This document shows, one piece after another, positions 1 through 8,193 of a stretch of 64,000 nt of DNA. Source of the DNA: Myxococcales bacterium UBA1203 (GTDB lineage: Bacteria; Myxococcota; Myxococcia; Myxococcales; UBA5297). The stretch covers positions 171,843-235,842 of the forward strand of contig DBXV01000008.1 in assembly GCA_002309695.1 (NCBI GenBank), read 5' to 3'. Both the position numbers and the translations under genes were made by a program. The notes under the pieces were generated by a model. The model searched no databases. It saw only the letters and a program-made list of their open reading frames with translations, and was not told the origin of the DNA. Position 1 is the stretch's first letter. Every line of letters begins with the position of its first letter.

Positions 1-2
1 TG

Positions 3-923
3 GTCCGCTTTCAGTCGGACTCAGGCCCCAGCCCCGTGGCTTCCCGCCGTCTGGCGCCGCCCCTGTCGGACTTTGAAATCGTGGCCTTCCCTACGGAGAA
101 GAGCGACGCGGGGCAGACGGCGACGCGGGTGGTGTACATCATCCTGCTGGTGCTGTTTTACGCGGCGCTCATCGCGGGGGCGATTCTGGTGGGCCACGCG
201 CTGTTTCAGGAAGCGCGGCTTTCCCGTCTGAAAACCGACTTCGTGTCGGCCGTCAGCCACGATTTGAAGACGCCCATGACCTCCATCCGGCTGTTCGTGG
301 AGACGCTGGCCATGGGCCGGACGAGCAAAGAGGAGACGGACGAGTGCATCCGCATGCTGGCTGACGAGACGGCGCGGCTGTCCACAATGATTGAGCGCAT
401 CCTCGACTGGGGGCGCATCGAGAGCGGCCGCAAAATTTATCACGTGCGGCCCGTGGCCCCCGCGGACGTGGTGGGGGAGGCGCTGTCCGTGTTCCGGACG
501 CACAACAGAGCTTCGGGCAAGGACTTTGACGAAAACCTGCTGAGCCTCCGCATGGACAACCATCTGCCCGAGGTTCAGGCGGACCCGGATGCCATCGCCA
601 GCGTGCTCCTCAACCTGCTGGAAAACGCCGTGAAATATGCCGGCGCGGACAAGCCCATCGAGGTGCGCGTGGAGAAGCAGGGCAAAAAGTTCGTGCGCTT
701 CGACGTGGCGGATCAGGGCAAGGGCATCATCAAGGCCGACCGGAAGCGGATTTTTGAGCAGTTTTACCGGGCGGACGACCTGCTCAGCCGCAAGACGGAA
801 GGGACGGGGCTGGGGCTGGCCATCGCCAAGCGCGTCATCGGCATGCACAAGGGACAGCTGACCGTGACGAGTGAACCCGGAAAGGGAAGCACCTTCTCCT
901 TCACGCTGCCCAGGGCTGAGTGA
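3..923 (+). CDS. Membrane sensor histidine kinase, C-terminal part (5' end outside window)
   Basis: The reading frame is open from the left edge, so the true start lies upstream and the sensor part is missing. A transmembrane helix is visible at about positions 130-215 (VVYIILLVLFYAALIAGAIL). It is followed by a HisKA dimerisation helix with the H-box SHDLKTP (phospho-acceptor His) and a HATPase_c domain with N-box NLLENAVKYA, G1 box DQGKGI and G2 box GTGLGLAIAKR. This is the normal core of a class I histidine kinase that autophosphorylates and passes the phosphate to a response regulator. No response regulator is in the window. The gene converges with the histidine kinase at 957-1775, leaving 33 bases between the stops and no obvious terminator. 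The kinase assignment is firm; signal and partner are unknown. Confidence 0.93.
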   Translation, partial: VRFQSDSGPSPVASRRLAPPLSDFEIVAFPTEKSDAGQTATRVVYIILLVLFYAALIAGAILVGHALFQEARLSRLKTDFVSAVSHDLKTPMTSIRLFVETLAMGRTSKEETDECIRMLADETARLSTMIERILDWGRIESGRKIYHVRPVAPADVVGEALSVFRTHNRASGKDFDENLLSLRMDNHLPEVQADPDAIASVLLNLLENAVKYAGADKPIEVRVEKQGKKFVRFDVADQGKGIIKADRKRIFEQFYRADDLLSRKTEGTGLGLAIAKRVIGMHKGQLTVTSEPGKGSTFSFTLPRAE

Positions 924-956
924 GGGTTCGCTCCGGCAGAGATTCGGCCTTTGCCG

Positions 957-1775
957 TCAGCCACCCTTGGGGATGACGAGCCTGAACGCCGTCGTGAATC
1001 CCTTCGGCGGCGGAACGATGGTCAGCGAGCCGCCGGATTCCTGCGCCAGCTTGCGGCAGATGAAGAGTCCCAGCCCCGTGCCTCGGTCGCCTTTGCTCGT
1101 CGCGAAGGGCTGGAACAGGGAGGCGCGAATCGCCTCGGGAATGCCCGCCCCCTGATCCGCCACCAGAATGGCTGCGCCTTCGTCGGTGCGTTCGGCCTTC
1201 AGGAGCATCGTTCCCGTCGGGAGACTGAAGCCGCTGTCGTCGGATGTGCCCCGCCCCGCCTTGTCCTGAATGGCGTCCCGGGCGTTGAGCAGAAGGTTCC
1301 AGAGAATCCGCACCAGGCTGTCCCGCGGCATGGCCACCTTGCCGACCCCGCCCTCGGGAAGTTCCAGCTTCAGCTCGATGCCGGGCGGAAGCCGCGGCAT
1401 CAGGCGAACCGCCTCAGACGCGGCCTTGCAGAGGTCGGCAGGAGGAAGCGGCTCCTGATCACTGCGCGTGTGCGGCGCGGCCGGCCGGAAGAACAGGCGC
1501 ATCCGCTCCATCATCGACTGCATCCGACGCGACTCGCGGACGATTTCCCCCGCCCACGCCCCGACCTTGGGTGAATCCGGATGCTCGCCAATCAGCTGCG
1601 CGAATCCCTGAATGCCGGTCAGCGGCTGCCTGAGGTCGTGAATCATCTCCGCGAAGTTGAGGCCAATCTCGGCCAGCATCGCCGTCCGCTGAAGTTCATG
1701 GCCGCCATTCGTGCTGCCGGCGTCTTGTTCCGGGGGATTTTCCTGCGGCTGCTGCGCTTCCCGGTTCGTTGTCAT
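957..1775 (-). CDS. Soluble NtrB-type histidine kinase
   Basis: This 272-residue protein has no signal peptide or membrane segment. Residues 1-35 are a Gln/Pro/Glu-rich leader. A HisKA helix follows with H-box HDLRQPLTGIQGFAQLI, where His is the likely phosphorylation site. Then comes a HATPase_c domain with N-box NLLLNARDAI, G1 box DQGAGIPEAI and the GTGLGLFICRKLA loop. The H-box style and the absence of a transmembrane sensor resemble NtrB/AtoS-like soluble kinases, which usually act with an NtrC-type activator; none is seen here. It is the last gene of the leftward run that follows the M1-like gene, with a 102-base gap, so co-transcription is possible. Input and partner are unknown. Confidence 0.9.
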   Translation of the reverse strand: MTTNREAQQPQENPPEQDAGSTNGGHELQRTAMLAEIGLNFAEMIHDLRQPLTGIQGFAQLIGEHPDSPKVGAWAGEIVRESRRMQSMMERMRLFFRPAAPHTRSDQEPLPPADLCKAASEAVRLMPRLPPGIELKLELPEGGVGKVAMPRDSLVRILWNLLLNARDAIQDKAGRGTSDDSGFSLPTGTMLLKAERTDEGAAILVADQGAGIPEAIRASLFQPFATSKGDRGTGLGLFICRKLAQESGGSLTIVPPPKGFTTAFRLVIPKGG

Positions 1776-1877
1776 GTGGTCTCGTCTCCAGAGGGGCTGT
1801 TTGAGGTCGGAGGTCTTCGGCGGCCGCTTCGATTCACTTCGGCGAAAAGGGTTGCGGCCGAAGTCAGAAGTCAGTGC

Positions 1878-3791
1878 TCAGAGACCATTGCCGCCGGAGC
1901 TGTCGCCGTCATTGCCGGCCGGCTCATTCACCAGCCGCTGATCGGGAATCATGCTCTGGAGCATCTCCCTGACCATCTCCTCCATCTCAGGCGGCAGGTT
2001 TTGCCCCTTGAGAATCTCGTTCACCGTATAGGGCTTGCCGATGTCCTCATCGCCCGACTTTTTGTGCAGGAAGCGGTCGCTCAGCGAGAGGAGCTTTTTC
2101 GTCTTGTCGGGCGAGAGCCCCTCCGTGGCGTCCGCAGTGAAGTCCGTGGATGTGACGCTGGAAAACGCGTGGCGGTTCACGTGGCGCCGGGCGGCCGTCA
2201 GGTAGGCCTTCTTGCCCATGAGGGAGCGCATCTTGTCGTGAAGCGCGCCGCCCTTGGCGTGGAGCACTGCCTGCTCCTCTGTGGAGGTCTCATAGCCGTC
2301 GAGCGGGGTGTCCAGCGGCAGATCGCGCCCGCCCATCATGCGGTGCTGCCGATAGGCCGCCTCAAAATGCTCCTTCCGGCAGACCGCGCCCGCTTTAGTC
2401 CCGCGCCGATGCTCCACATACAGGCAGGCCGCGTAGTTGGCCGGCGCCTCATCCGCGGCGGGATCGTCTAGGGCGTTGGAACCGACGAGGCCGCGAAACC
2501 ACTGATGCGCCACAAAGTGAGCGGTCTGAAATTCCAGCATCCCGTTGGCTGCCGCGTCGGCGCCCGGATAGAGCTGCGAGGCGGCCTGAAGCATTTTCTG
2601 CTGCGAGTCGCCTTCCGGAGCGACGAAGAGCGCGTTGGGCGCGGCCTCCTGATACGACAGACTCATGGGCGTCAGTGCCAGCTCGAAGCTGCTCCAGGGA
2701 TATTCCCCGAAGTTGGCTGAGAACCATTCGAGAGCGTTTTGGACCACGTCCAGATGCTTCTTTCCGATGGCCTCTTCCTCTTCGCTCCACAGATAGCGGA
2801 CGCGCGTGCCGGCCGCTTTCAGCTCCCCGGCTTTCCAGTCTTTGGCGATGGCCAGCGTGAAGCCCCGGACGGCCGCGGCAATGCGGGTGGTTCTGAGGCG
2901 CCCGTCCCTTTCGGGGAAGCTGCCGATGACGCTGCCGGTCCCGCCTGTTTCAAATCCGGGCGGCGTGATCAGCGTCACCACGTAGTTGGCCAGAGGCGAC
3001 CAGAGCATTTCGCCGACACTGCTCCAGAGGACGCTGCTCTCAGCCTGCCCCTCGGCCTGCACCAGCTCGGGAATGACGCCGGCGAGAAAGGCGTGCGCGC
3101 CGTCGCAGTAAGAGATGTTCCGCGGCGTGGCGTCGCTCGGTTTTTTGTCGGCCTTGTCCGCCGCCGGCGGCGCCATGCCGGACAGCATGGCGAACTGCCG
3201 CATCATCTCGGTGAACATGTCTCCCTGATTGGCGAGGGTGCGGTCTTTGCCGTCGCAGAGAAATTCCAGAGAGAATCTGAGTGAAATCTCCTGGCGCGTG
3301 CCCGCGGGGGCAATGGCGGGCAGATACAGCGAGACGAAGCCCGTCCTGCGCGGAACAGCCCGCACCGCTTTGCCGTTCACCGTGGCTTCGATGACATTGA
3401 GAACCGCGCGCTTTTTGGCGGCGCTCGCCGAGGCAAACAGCACCAGCTCGTCGGTATCCTTCTTCGGAAAAAACACGATGTGTTCGCGGCCGCGGATGAG
3501 CTGGACGGCGGGGTCAAATTCCAGCTCGACCCGATAGAGCGGCAGGCGGGACTGCATCAGCGCGGGCTGCCCCAGCGCCTTGAGCGCCGAAGGCTTGAGA
3601 TGGTTGCCAATCATTTCCAGCTCTGCCTTCTCGGCGGCCGTGATTTCTTCGGACGGAGCGGCTGGCGCGTCCGGATTTTGGGCCTCCTGAACAGCGGGCG
3701 CGGACTGTTCGGCCTCCTGAGCGGCGCCGGAGGGAGAGAGGGCGAAAAGCGATGCTGCGATGGCCGTTGCGGTGAGTCTTTTCGTGGTCAT
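1878..3791 (-). CDS. Secreted M1-peptidase-like protein with altered zinc motif
   Basis: The preferred start is the ATG at 3791, because it opens a standard Sec signal peptide (MTTKRLTATAIAASLFAL, cleavage near SGAA). An earlier in-frame ATG at 3836 directly abuts the upstream stop and would bury the signal. The mature protein has an acidic Ala/Pro-rich linker, a beta-rich N-terminal domain like that of M1 aminopeptidases, and the M1 catalytic region. The gluzincin motif reads HFVAHQW (first His about residue 425) instead of HEXXHxW. Both His ligands and the downstream Glu (DEAPANY, for NEGFAxY) remain, but the catalytic Glu is Phe. The C-terminal KGGALHDKMRSLMGKKAY helix matches the M1 pattern. 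I infer a non-catalytic zinc- or peptide-binding relative, or an enzyme with unusual chemistry. It lies 45 bases after the ceramidase-like gene, in the same run as lpxA-lpxI. Confidence 0.82.
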   Translation of the reverse strand: MTTKRLTATAIAASLFALSPSGAAQEAEQSAPAVQEAQNPDAPAAPSEEITAAEKAELEMIGNHLKPSALKALGQPALMQSRLPLYRVELEFDPAVQLIRGREHIVFFPKKDTDELVLFASASAAKKRAVLNVIEATVNGKAVRAVPRRTGFVSLYLPAIAPAGTRQEISLRFSLEFLCDGKDRTLANQGDMFTEMMRQFAMLSGMAPPAADKADKKPSDATPRNISYCDGAHAFLAGVIPELVQAEGQAESSVLWSSVGEMLWSPLANYVVTLITPPGFETGGTGSVIGSFPERDGRLRTTRIAAAVRGFTLAIAKDWKAGELKAAGTRVRYLWSEEEEAIGKKHLDVVQNALEWFSANFGEYPWSSFELALTPMSLSYQEAAPNALFVAPEGDSQQKMLQAASQLYPGADAAANGMLEFQTAHFVAHQWFRGLVGSNALDDPAADEAPANYAACLYVEHRRGTKAGAVCRKEHFEAAYRQHRMMGGRDLPLDTPLDGYETSTEEQAVLHAKGGALHDKMRSLMGKKAYLTAARRHVNRHAFSSVTSTDFTADATEGLSPDKTKKLLSLSDRFLHKKSGDEDIGKPYTVNEILKGQNLPPEMEEMVREMLQSMIPDQRLVNEPAGNDGDSSGGNGL

Positions 3792-3836
3792 GGGTCGCTC
3801 GTGAAGGTCGGGGAGGTGCTGCGCGGGGCGCTTCAT

Positions 3837-5294
3837 TCAGGGACGAGTGGGGGCTTTCGTCGGCGGGCGCGCTGCCGGCAGCATTCGGTCCAGCTCCGCC
3901 AGTCCATCCGCGAGGCGTTTTTCGAGACCGGGGGCCCAGAGCGCGCGCTTCGATTCACCCAGTCCGCCGCGCCGCCGTTCGTCCGTTTCGATGTAGCCGA
4001 TGTAGCCATCCGCCAGCCCCATGAACAGCGGCGGGACGTCCTCCGCGGCGGTCAGCGCGTTCGACAGGCCGCGGCCGGCAAAGAACGTGGGCTCTCCGGG
4101 AATGGCGGCGATGGTCAGGCTGCCGAGGCGCATCAGAGAGATTTCGGCTGTGTCCATGAGGATGGCGCTGAGAATTTTGTCCGAGGGCGGCCGAACAGCG
4201 GCCGGAACAGCGGAGGGCGCCATGGCGTTTGGCAGGCGGACGCGGGCCCGGGCAAATTTCAGCTCCGTGATGTCGGCACTGTCAGTCTGCGAGCGGGCGA
4301 GAAGCACTTCGTCGGCGATGCGCCGCGCCATGGCCTCAGCGCGGGCAAAAACGGGCAGGCTGCTTTTGTCCTGACTCTCCGGAAGCGGCGGCGGAACAGC
4401 GCGGGCATCTCCGGCAGCGCCCTGAAAAAAGAGGGCAGGCGCGCCGGTGGCGGCTTCGATGGCTTCTGCGGCGCGCCCCGGATAGCCGGCGTCCGTGCGG
4501 CAGCTGCGTCTGGGAATGAGCGTGGGGTGGGCGTTGAAGGTGAAGAGGGTGGCGAGAGGAGCGCCGCCGCTGACCGCGCTGAAGTCGAGAACCGTCAGCC
4601 GGTCATCCATGAGGCCATCCTTCTCGGCGCGGTTGATGTTGAGCCCGGGAAGGTGACGAACGGCGCGCCCGGCGCGGGCGGGCTTCATGGACGTCAGGGC
4701 GGCATTGGCTGCGCGGACGGCGGCACCGACAATTTCCTGAAACTGGGCCTGGTCAAAGGGACCGGTGGCGGCGAATTCGGCGGCCAGGTTGCGGTCGTAG
4801 CCGCCCAGAGAGCTGTGAACGTGGGTGGCCGCGACGACGACAGCAGAAGCGCCGGCTGCCTGAACGCGGCCGGAAATCTCCTTCGCCAGTGCCTGCGGAA
4901 CTTCCAGCAGATCGAGGGAGATGAAGCACAGCGTTTTGCCGCCGATGCCCAGCGCCAGCGCGCGCGCGTGAAGAGGAAAATCCTGCCCGGAAGCGGTGGG
5001 CCTGACGGGCGGATAGCCGGCCCGGTCCACATTCGAGACCTGCGCGATGGCCGACTTGCCCGCGCCCGCCAGCAGCTGCCCCGACGCCTCGAAGCTCTCG
5101 ATGACCTCAATGACTTCGGGGGAGGGCTTCATCCACGGAAGCCAGCCGACAGCAGCCAGAAGCGCGGTGCCGATGGCGAGCGCGATGAGCCAGGAGCGCC
5201 GCGGCCGCCTGCGGGGCGAAGAAGGCGGCACAGCATTGACGTTCGGCGGCTTCGCCGCCTCGTCCGGGCCGCTGACGGAAGGGGCGGGATTCAT
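3837..5294 (-). CDS. Neutral/alkaline ceramidase-like protein, membrane anchored
   Basis: This 485-residue protein starts with a Pro/Arg-rich cytoplasmic stretch and one transmembrane helix (residues about 34-52, SWLIALAIGTALLAAVGWL). Most of the molecule should therefore be periplasmic. The rest matches the N-terminal catalytic domain of the neutral ceramidase superfamily: ATHVHSSLGGYD carries candidate zinc His residues, and FNAHPTLIP and FFQGAAGDARAV are also family-like. It is shorter than full neutral ceramidases (about 650 residues or more) and lacks an evident C-terminal Ig-like domain. Similar short proteins are usually annotated as hypothetical, so hydrolysis of ceramide is not proven. 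The gene begins 15 bases after lpxI and is followed by the M1-like gene, which suggests an envelope role and co-transcription with lipid A genes. Confidence 0.78.
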   Translation of the reverse strand: MNPAPSVSGPDEAAKPPNVNAVPPSSPRRRPRRSWLIALAIGTALLAAVGWLPWMKPSPEVIEVIESFEASGQLLAGAGKSAIAQVSNVDRAGYPPVRPTASGQDFPLHARALALGIGGKTLCFISLDLLEVPQALAKEISGRVQAAGASAVVVAATHVHSSLGGYDRNLAAEFAATGPFDQAQFQEIVGAAVRAANAALTSMKPARAGRAVRHLPGLNINRAEKDGLMDDRLTVLDFSAVSGGAPLATLFTFNAHPTLIPRRSCRTDAGYPGRAAEAIEAATGAPALFFQGAAGDARAVPPPLPESQDKSSLPVFARAEAMARRIADEVLLARSQTDSADITELKFARARVRLPNAMAPSAVPAAVRPPSDKILSAILMDTAEISLMRLGSLTIAAIPGEPTFFAGRGLSNALTAAEDVPPLFMGLADGYIGYIETDERRRGGLGESKRALWAPGLEKRLADGLAELDRMLPAARPPTKAPTRP

Positions 5295-5309
5295 AGGACC
5301 GCCATGGCG

Positions 5310-6119
5310 CTAGACCCTCGCCACGATGGCGATGGACGCCTTTTCTGCCGCCGCCAGAACGGTGGGCGCGTCGATGACGATGGTCCGGCGCGCTTCGATG
5401 GCGAGGACGGCACCCTTCACCCGCGCGATTTCCTCGATGGTCCTGGGCCCGATGGTGGGCAGGTCGAAGCGGCGGTCCTGCGTGGGCTTGCAGCGCTTGA
5501 CGACCACGATGCCCGGTCCCGCCAGGCTGGCCGCCCTTTGAATGCAGGCGTCGGTGCCTTCCACTGCCTCCACGGCGATGACGCTGCCGCCCTTGACCAC
5601 CACCGTCTGCCCCACGTCCGCCCGGCCCAGAAGCGCGGCGACCTCGATGCCCAGCGTGACATCCCGCTCCTGCTCTTTGGTCAGAGCGCCTTCGGTCAGC
5701 ATCCCCTCGGGTGCCACCAGTTCAGAGAGGAGGTCCGTGGGCGCGCAGACGCGAATGCCGTGCTTCTCGAAAAATCCGGCGATGGTGCGCAGCAGGTTGT
5801 CGTCATTGAGCGAGCGCATGGATGCCAGGATTTTCAGCGCGCTCAGGTCAAAGCGGGTGTGGCGCAGAAGGTTCAGCTTCCCCACGCCGCCGGCAAAGAC
5901 GAGTTCCTTCACGCCGCGCTTTTGCAGGATGTCCACCGCCTTGCCCGGCTGCCCGACTGAAATCCAGTGGAGCTCATCGACGCAGGTGGCCAGCGTCCCG
6001 TCGGTCTCACCTTTCAGCGCCAGCGCGATGACGCGGTGCCCGCGCTCACGGGCGGCGAGCGCGAAGAGAAAAGGCAGGCGCCCGTTGCCGGCGATGATGC
6101 CCAGGGGCGTGTTGCTCAT
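5310..6119 (-). CDS. lpxI: UDP-2,3-diacylglucosamine pyrophosphatase LpxI
   Basis: LpxI hydrolyses UDP-2,3-diacylglucosamine to lipid X and UMP, the fourth step of lipid A synthesis, in organisms that lack LpxH. The protein begins with the family-typical LGIIAGNGRLPFLFALAAR and continues with VDELHWISVGQPGKAVDILQ, FAGGVGKLNLL and SLNDDNLLRTIAGFFE. The C-terminal half carries VKGGSVIAVEAVEGTDACI and KRCKPTQDRRFDLPTIG, which are DUF1009/LpxI signatures. I chose the ATG at 6119 because it places the conserved LGIIAG next to the N-terminus, as in known LpxI proteins (269 residues here). An in-frame ATG at 6212 would add 31 non-conserved residues; neither start has a strong ribosome binding site. 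It follows lpxA on the same strand. Confidence 0.92.
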   Translation of the reverse strand: MSNTPLGIIAGNGRLPFLFALAARERGHRVIALALKGETDGTLATCVDELHWISVGQPGKAVDILQKRGVKELVFAGGVGKLNLLRHTRFDLSALKILASMRSLNDDNLLRTIAGFFEKHGIRVCAPTDLLSELVAPEGMLTEGALTKEQERDVTLGIEVAALLGRADVGQTVVVKGGSVIAVEAVEGTDACIQRAASLAGPGIVVVKRCKPTQDRRFDLPTIGPRTIEEIARVKGAVLAIEARRTIVIDAPTVLAAAEKASIAIVARV

Positions 6120-6285
6120 ACCGGTGTCCAGCTTCGGATGTTCGGCCGTGACGAACGGCCTGTGCGCTGAAGTGCCGCTGATGTCTGCACTGTTCGATTC
6201 TTCGGTGGCCATGAGGTGGACAGGGGGGCCCGGAAGTCCGGGAAAGAGGGTTCGGAGTTCAGGGGGAAGGAACGTTCGCGTTTTG

Positions 6286-7071
6286 TCAGCGCGCGCCGCG
6301 CACGGAGCCCCGGGTGGAGCCTTCGAGGAAGACCAGCATGTGGTCGATTTCCGGGTTGCCGCCGTGTTCGGCCCGCACGCGGGCAATGGCCTCGCGGAGC
6401 CCCAGCTCGGTGTTGCGGAACAGCGTTTTGTAGGCGGACTTGATGCGGGTGACGGCTTCGGGCGTGAAGCCTGCCCGGCTGAGCCCGACGGTGTTGAGCC
6501 CCGCCAGTGTGGCCCGGTCGCCCTGGACGATGCAGTAGGGCGGCACGTCCTGCGTGACCACAGCACCGGCGGCGACGAAGGCGTGACAGCCGACGCGGGT
6601 GAACTGATGGAGCCCGGCCAGCCCGCCGATGTGGACGTCGTTCTCGATGATGACGTGCCCGGCGATGGCCGCGCAGTTGGCGATGATGCAGCGGTCGCCC
6701 ACCGAAACGTCATGCGCCACGTGGCTGTAAGCCATGAAGAGCGAACCGTTGCCCACCCGCGTGACGCCGCCGCCGCCTTTGGTGCCCAGGTGCATGGTGG
6801 TGAATTCGCGGATCTGGTTGTCGTCCCCAATCTCCAGGCACGAGTCCTCGCCGTCGTATTTCAGGTCCTGCGGGATGGCGCCCAGAGCGGCGAACTGAAA
6901 GATGCGGTTGTTTTTGCCGATGGTCGTCCGGCCTTCGATGACGGTGTGGGGGCCAACCCAGGTGCCGCTGCCGATGCGGACTTTGGGGCCGATGACGGCG
7001 TAAGGGCCGATTTCCACGTCCGAAGCGATGTCTGCGCCCTCAGCGATGATGGCGGTGGGATGGATGGACAT
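6286..7071 (-). CDS. lpxA: UDP-N-acetylglucosamine acyltransferase LpxA
   Basis: LpxA transfers a 3-hydroxyacyl chain from acyl carrier protein to UDP-GlcNAc, the first step of lipid A synthesis, in the cytoplasm. The 261-residue length equals the family norm. Hexapeptide repeats forming the left-handed beta-helix run through the first 190 residues (IHPTAIIAEGADIASDVEIG and onward). HVAHDVSVGDRC carries the catalytic-type His of the family, and IGGLAGLHQFTRVGCHAFV is the LpxA signature. The ATG at 7071 is preferred because it follows a GGAG box at good spacing and starts the first hexapeptide; upstream in-frame codons are not conserved. A putative promoter lies at 7218-7253. lpxI follows downstream. 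Confidence 0.95.
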   Translation of the reverse strand: MSIHPTAIIAEGADIASDVEIGPYAVIGPKVRIGSGTWVGPHTVIEGRTTIGKNNRIFQFAALGAIPQDLKYDGEDSCLEIGDDNQIREFTTMHLGTKGGGGVTRVGNGSLFMAYSHVAHDVSVGDRCIIANCAAIAGHVIIENDVHIGGLAGLHQFTRVGCHAFVAAGAVVTQDVPPYCIVQGDRATLAGLNTVGLSRAGFTPEAVTRIKSAYKTLFRNTELGLREAIARVRAEHGGNPEIDHMLVFLEGSTRGSVRGAR

Positions 7072-7217
7072 GTGGGGGACTCCGAAAAGGGGGGAAGGGA
7101 ACTGCGGCGGCCATGAGGAAGGCCTCGAACCGCGGCCCCTGCGGATGAACGCGGTGAGGCAGAACAAAGCCGGGCCGAGTGAGAACTGGCGGCTCCCCTC
7201 CGCCGCCTCTGAAAAAA

Positions 7218-7253
7218 GCGGCGCTCTTTAGTTGGGGGAGTGTGCCGTTGCAA
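7218..7253 (-). promoter_or_regulatory. Putative promoter of the lpxA-lpxI run
   Basis: On the minus strand TTGCAA (7253-7248) is followed after 16 bases by CTAAAGAGCGCCGC (7231-7218). It has the same layout as the other promoters in this window: a TTGACA-like -35, a CTARRG -10 region and a GCGCC discriminator. It lies about 145 bases upstream of the lpxA start. The remainder of the gap 7072-7345 shows no gene. Confidence 0.55.
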
Positions 7254-7345
7254 ATGAAGAGCGGGGCTGCGGCGCTGTCTCTGACGGGCTTTTTTCCGCG
7301 GATGTGAACCGGGCGTGAACGCCGTCCGGACACACGTTCGGGGCA

Positions 7346-7386
7346 TAAAAAAACCGGCTGCCCTCGCAGGAGGGAGCCGGTTTTTC
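7346..7386 (-). terminator. Intrinsic terminator after rplI, probably bidirectional
   Basis: AAAAAAACCGGCT and AGCCGGTTTTT form a short GC-rich stem flanked by an A-run and a T-run, 20 bases beyond the rplI stop. It can end transcription of the rpsF-rpsR-rplI operon and isolates it from the lpxA promoter. Confidence 0.85.
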
Positions 7387-7405
7387 ATTTCGTTCAGGGG
7401 AGCTT

Positions 7406-7852
7406 TTACTCCTCAGCGACGACCTCGAGTTTGACCTTGCCAATCACGTCGTGATGCAGGCGGACGTCGATTTCGTAGCTGCCGATGGCCTTGATGGGCT
7501 CGGCGAGGACGATTTCGCGGCGGTCGATGCGGACGCCCTTCTCAGCCAGCGCGTCGGCAATATCGAGAGCCGTGACGGAGCCATAGAGCTTGTCCTGATC
7601 GCCGACCTTGCGGGCGATTTTGATGTCGGCCTGAGCCAGCTTCTCAGCGACGGCCGTGGCCGAGGCGCGGAGCTTGGCCTGGTGGGCCGCGATGACGCGC
7701 TTCTCGTGCTCCATCTGGCGCACGTTTTTGTCCGTCGCAGCCACCGCCAGCTTCTTGGGCAGCAGATAGTTGCGGGCATATCCGTCGCGGACGGTGACCA
7801 GCTCGCCGGAGGCGCCCAGTCCATGGATGTCTTCACGAAGAATGATCTTCAT
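7406..7852 (-). CDS. rplI: 50S ribosomal protein L9
   Basis: The 148-residue protein is the normal size for bL9. The N-terminal domain begins MKIILREDIHGLGASGELVT and contains the signature VRDGYARNYLLPKKLA, which binds 23S rRNA. A long connecting helix spans residues about 42-75, and the C-terminal globular domain ends with VKLEVVAEE. It is the third gene of the rpsF-rpsR-rplI operon, 15 bases after rpsR, and is followed by the hairpin terminator at 7346-7386. Confidence 0.97.
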   Translation of the reverse strand: MKIILREDIHGLGASGELVTVRDGYARNYLLPKKLAVAATDKNVRQMEHEKRVIAAHQAKLRASATAVAEKLAQADIKIARKVGDQDKLYGSVTALDIADALAEKGVRIDRREIVLAEPIKAIGSYEIDVRLHHDVIGKVKLEVVAEE

Positions 7853-7867
7853 TGGCTGGCCTCCTTA

Positions 7868-8146
7868 CTAGACGTGCAGGACGGTGTAGGGGAGCAGGGC
7901 GAGCATCCGGGCGCGCTTGATGGCGGTGGCCACTTCACGCTGGTGCTTGGCGCAGTTCCCGTTGATCCGTCTGGGGATGATTTTGCCGCGCTCAGTCACG
8001 TAGCTCTTGAGCGTCGCGGCATCCTTGAAATCCACCGTGAGATTTTTCTCGGTGCAGAAGCGGCAGACTTTTCGGCGGCCGAAACCGCGGCGGCTGCTGT
8101 CAGCTGCCTCGCGCGGAGCGGCGTCCTTCATTTCTGTTTTAGGCAT
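7868..8146 (-). CDS. rpsR: 30S ribosomal protein S18
   Basis: bS18 binds next to S6 on the 16S rRNA platform. The core reads CRFCTEKNLTVDFKDAATLK, GKIIPRRINGNCAKHQREVATAIKRARMLALLPY and is typical. The protein has 92 residues, about 15-20 longer than many S18 proteins because of a charged N-terminal extension (MPKTEMKDAAPREAADSSRR). The CRFC pair plus NCAKH suggests a possible zinc-binding form of S18. It lies between rpsF and rplI in the standard order. Confidence 0.96.
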   Translation of the reverse strand: MPKTEMKDAAPREAADSSRRGFGRRKVCRFCTEKNLTVDFKDAATLKSYVTERGKIIPRRINGNCAKHQREVATAIKRARMLALLPYTVLHV

Positions 8147-8193
8147 GACGTCTCCTCATAAACCCTGGGTGAAAACAGGCGGCTGACAGCCCT

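Noticed and set aside
3480..5960. Long open frame on the plus strand (826 codons)
   Set aside because: It lies opposite the ceramidase-like, lpxI and M1-like genes, which have conserved motifs. The predicted product is Arg/Gly-rich without recognisable domain. Such antisense frames are expected in GC-rich DNA.
6120..6830. Upstream extension of the lpxI frame to 6830
   Set aside because: The added residues are an out-of-frame reading of lpxA and are Ser/Thr/Pro-rich without conservation.
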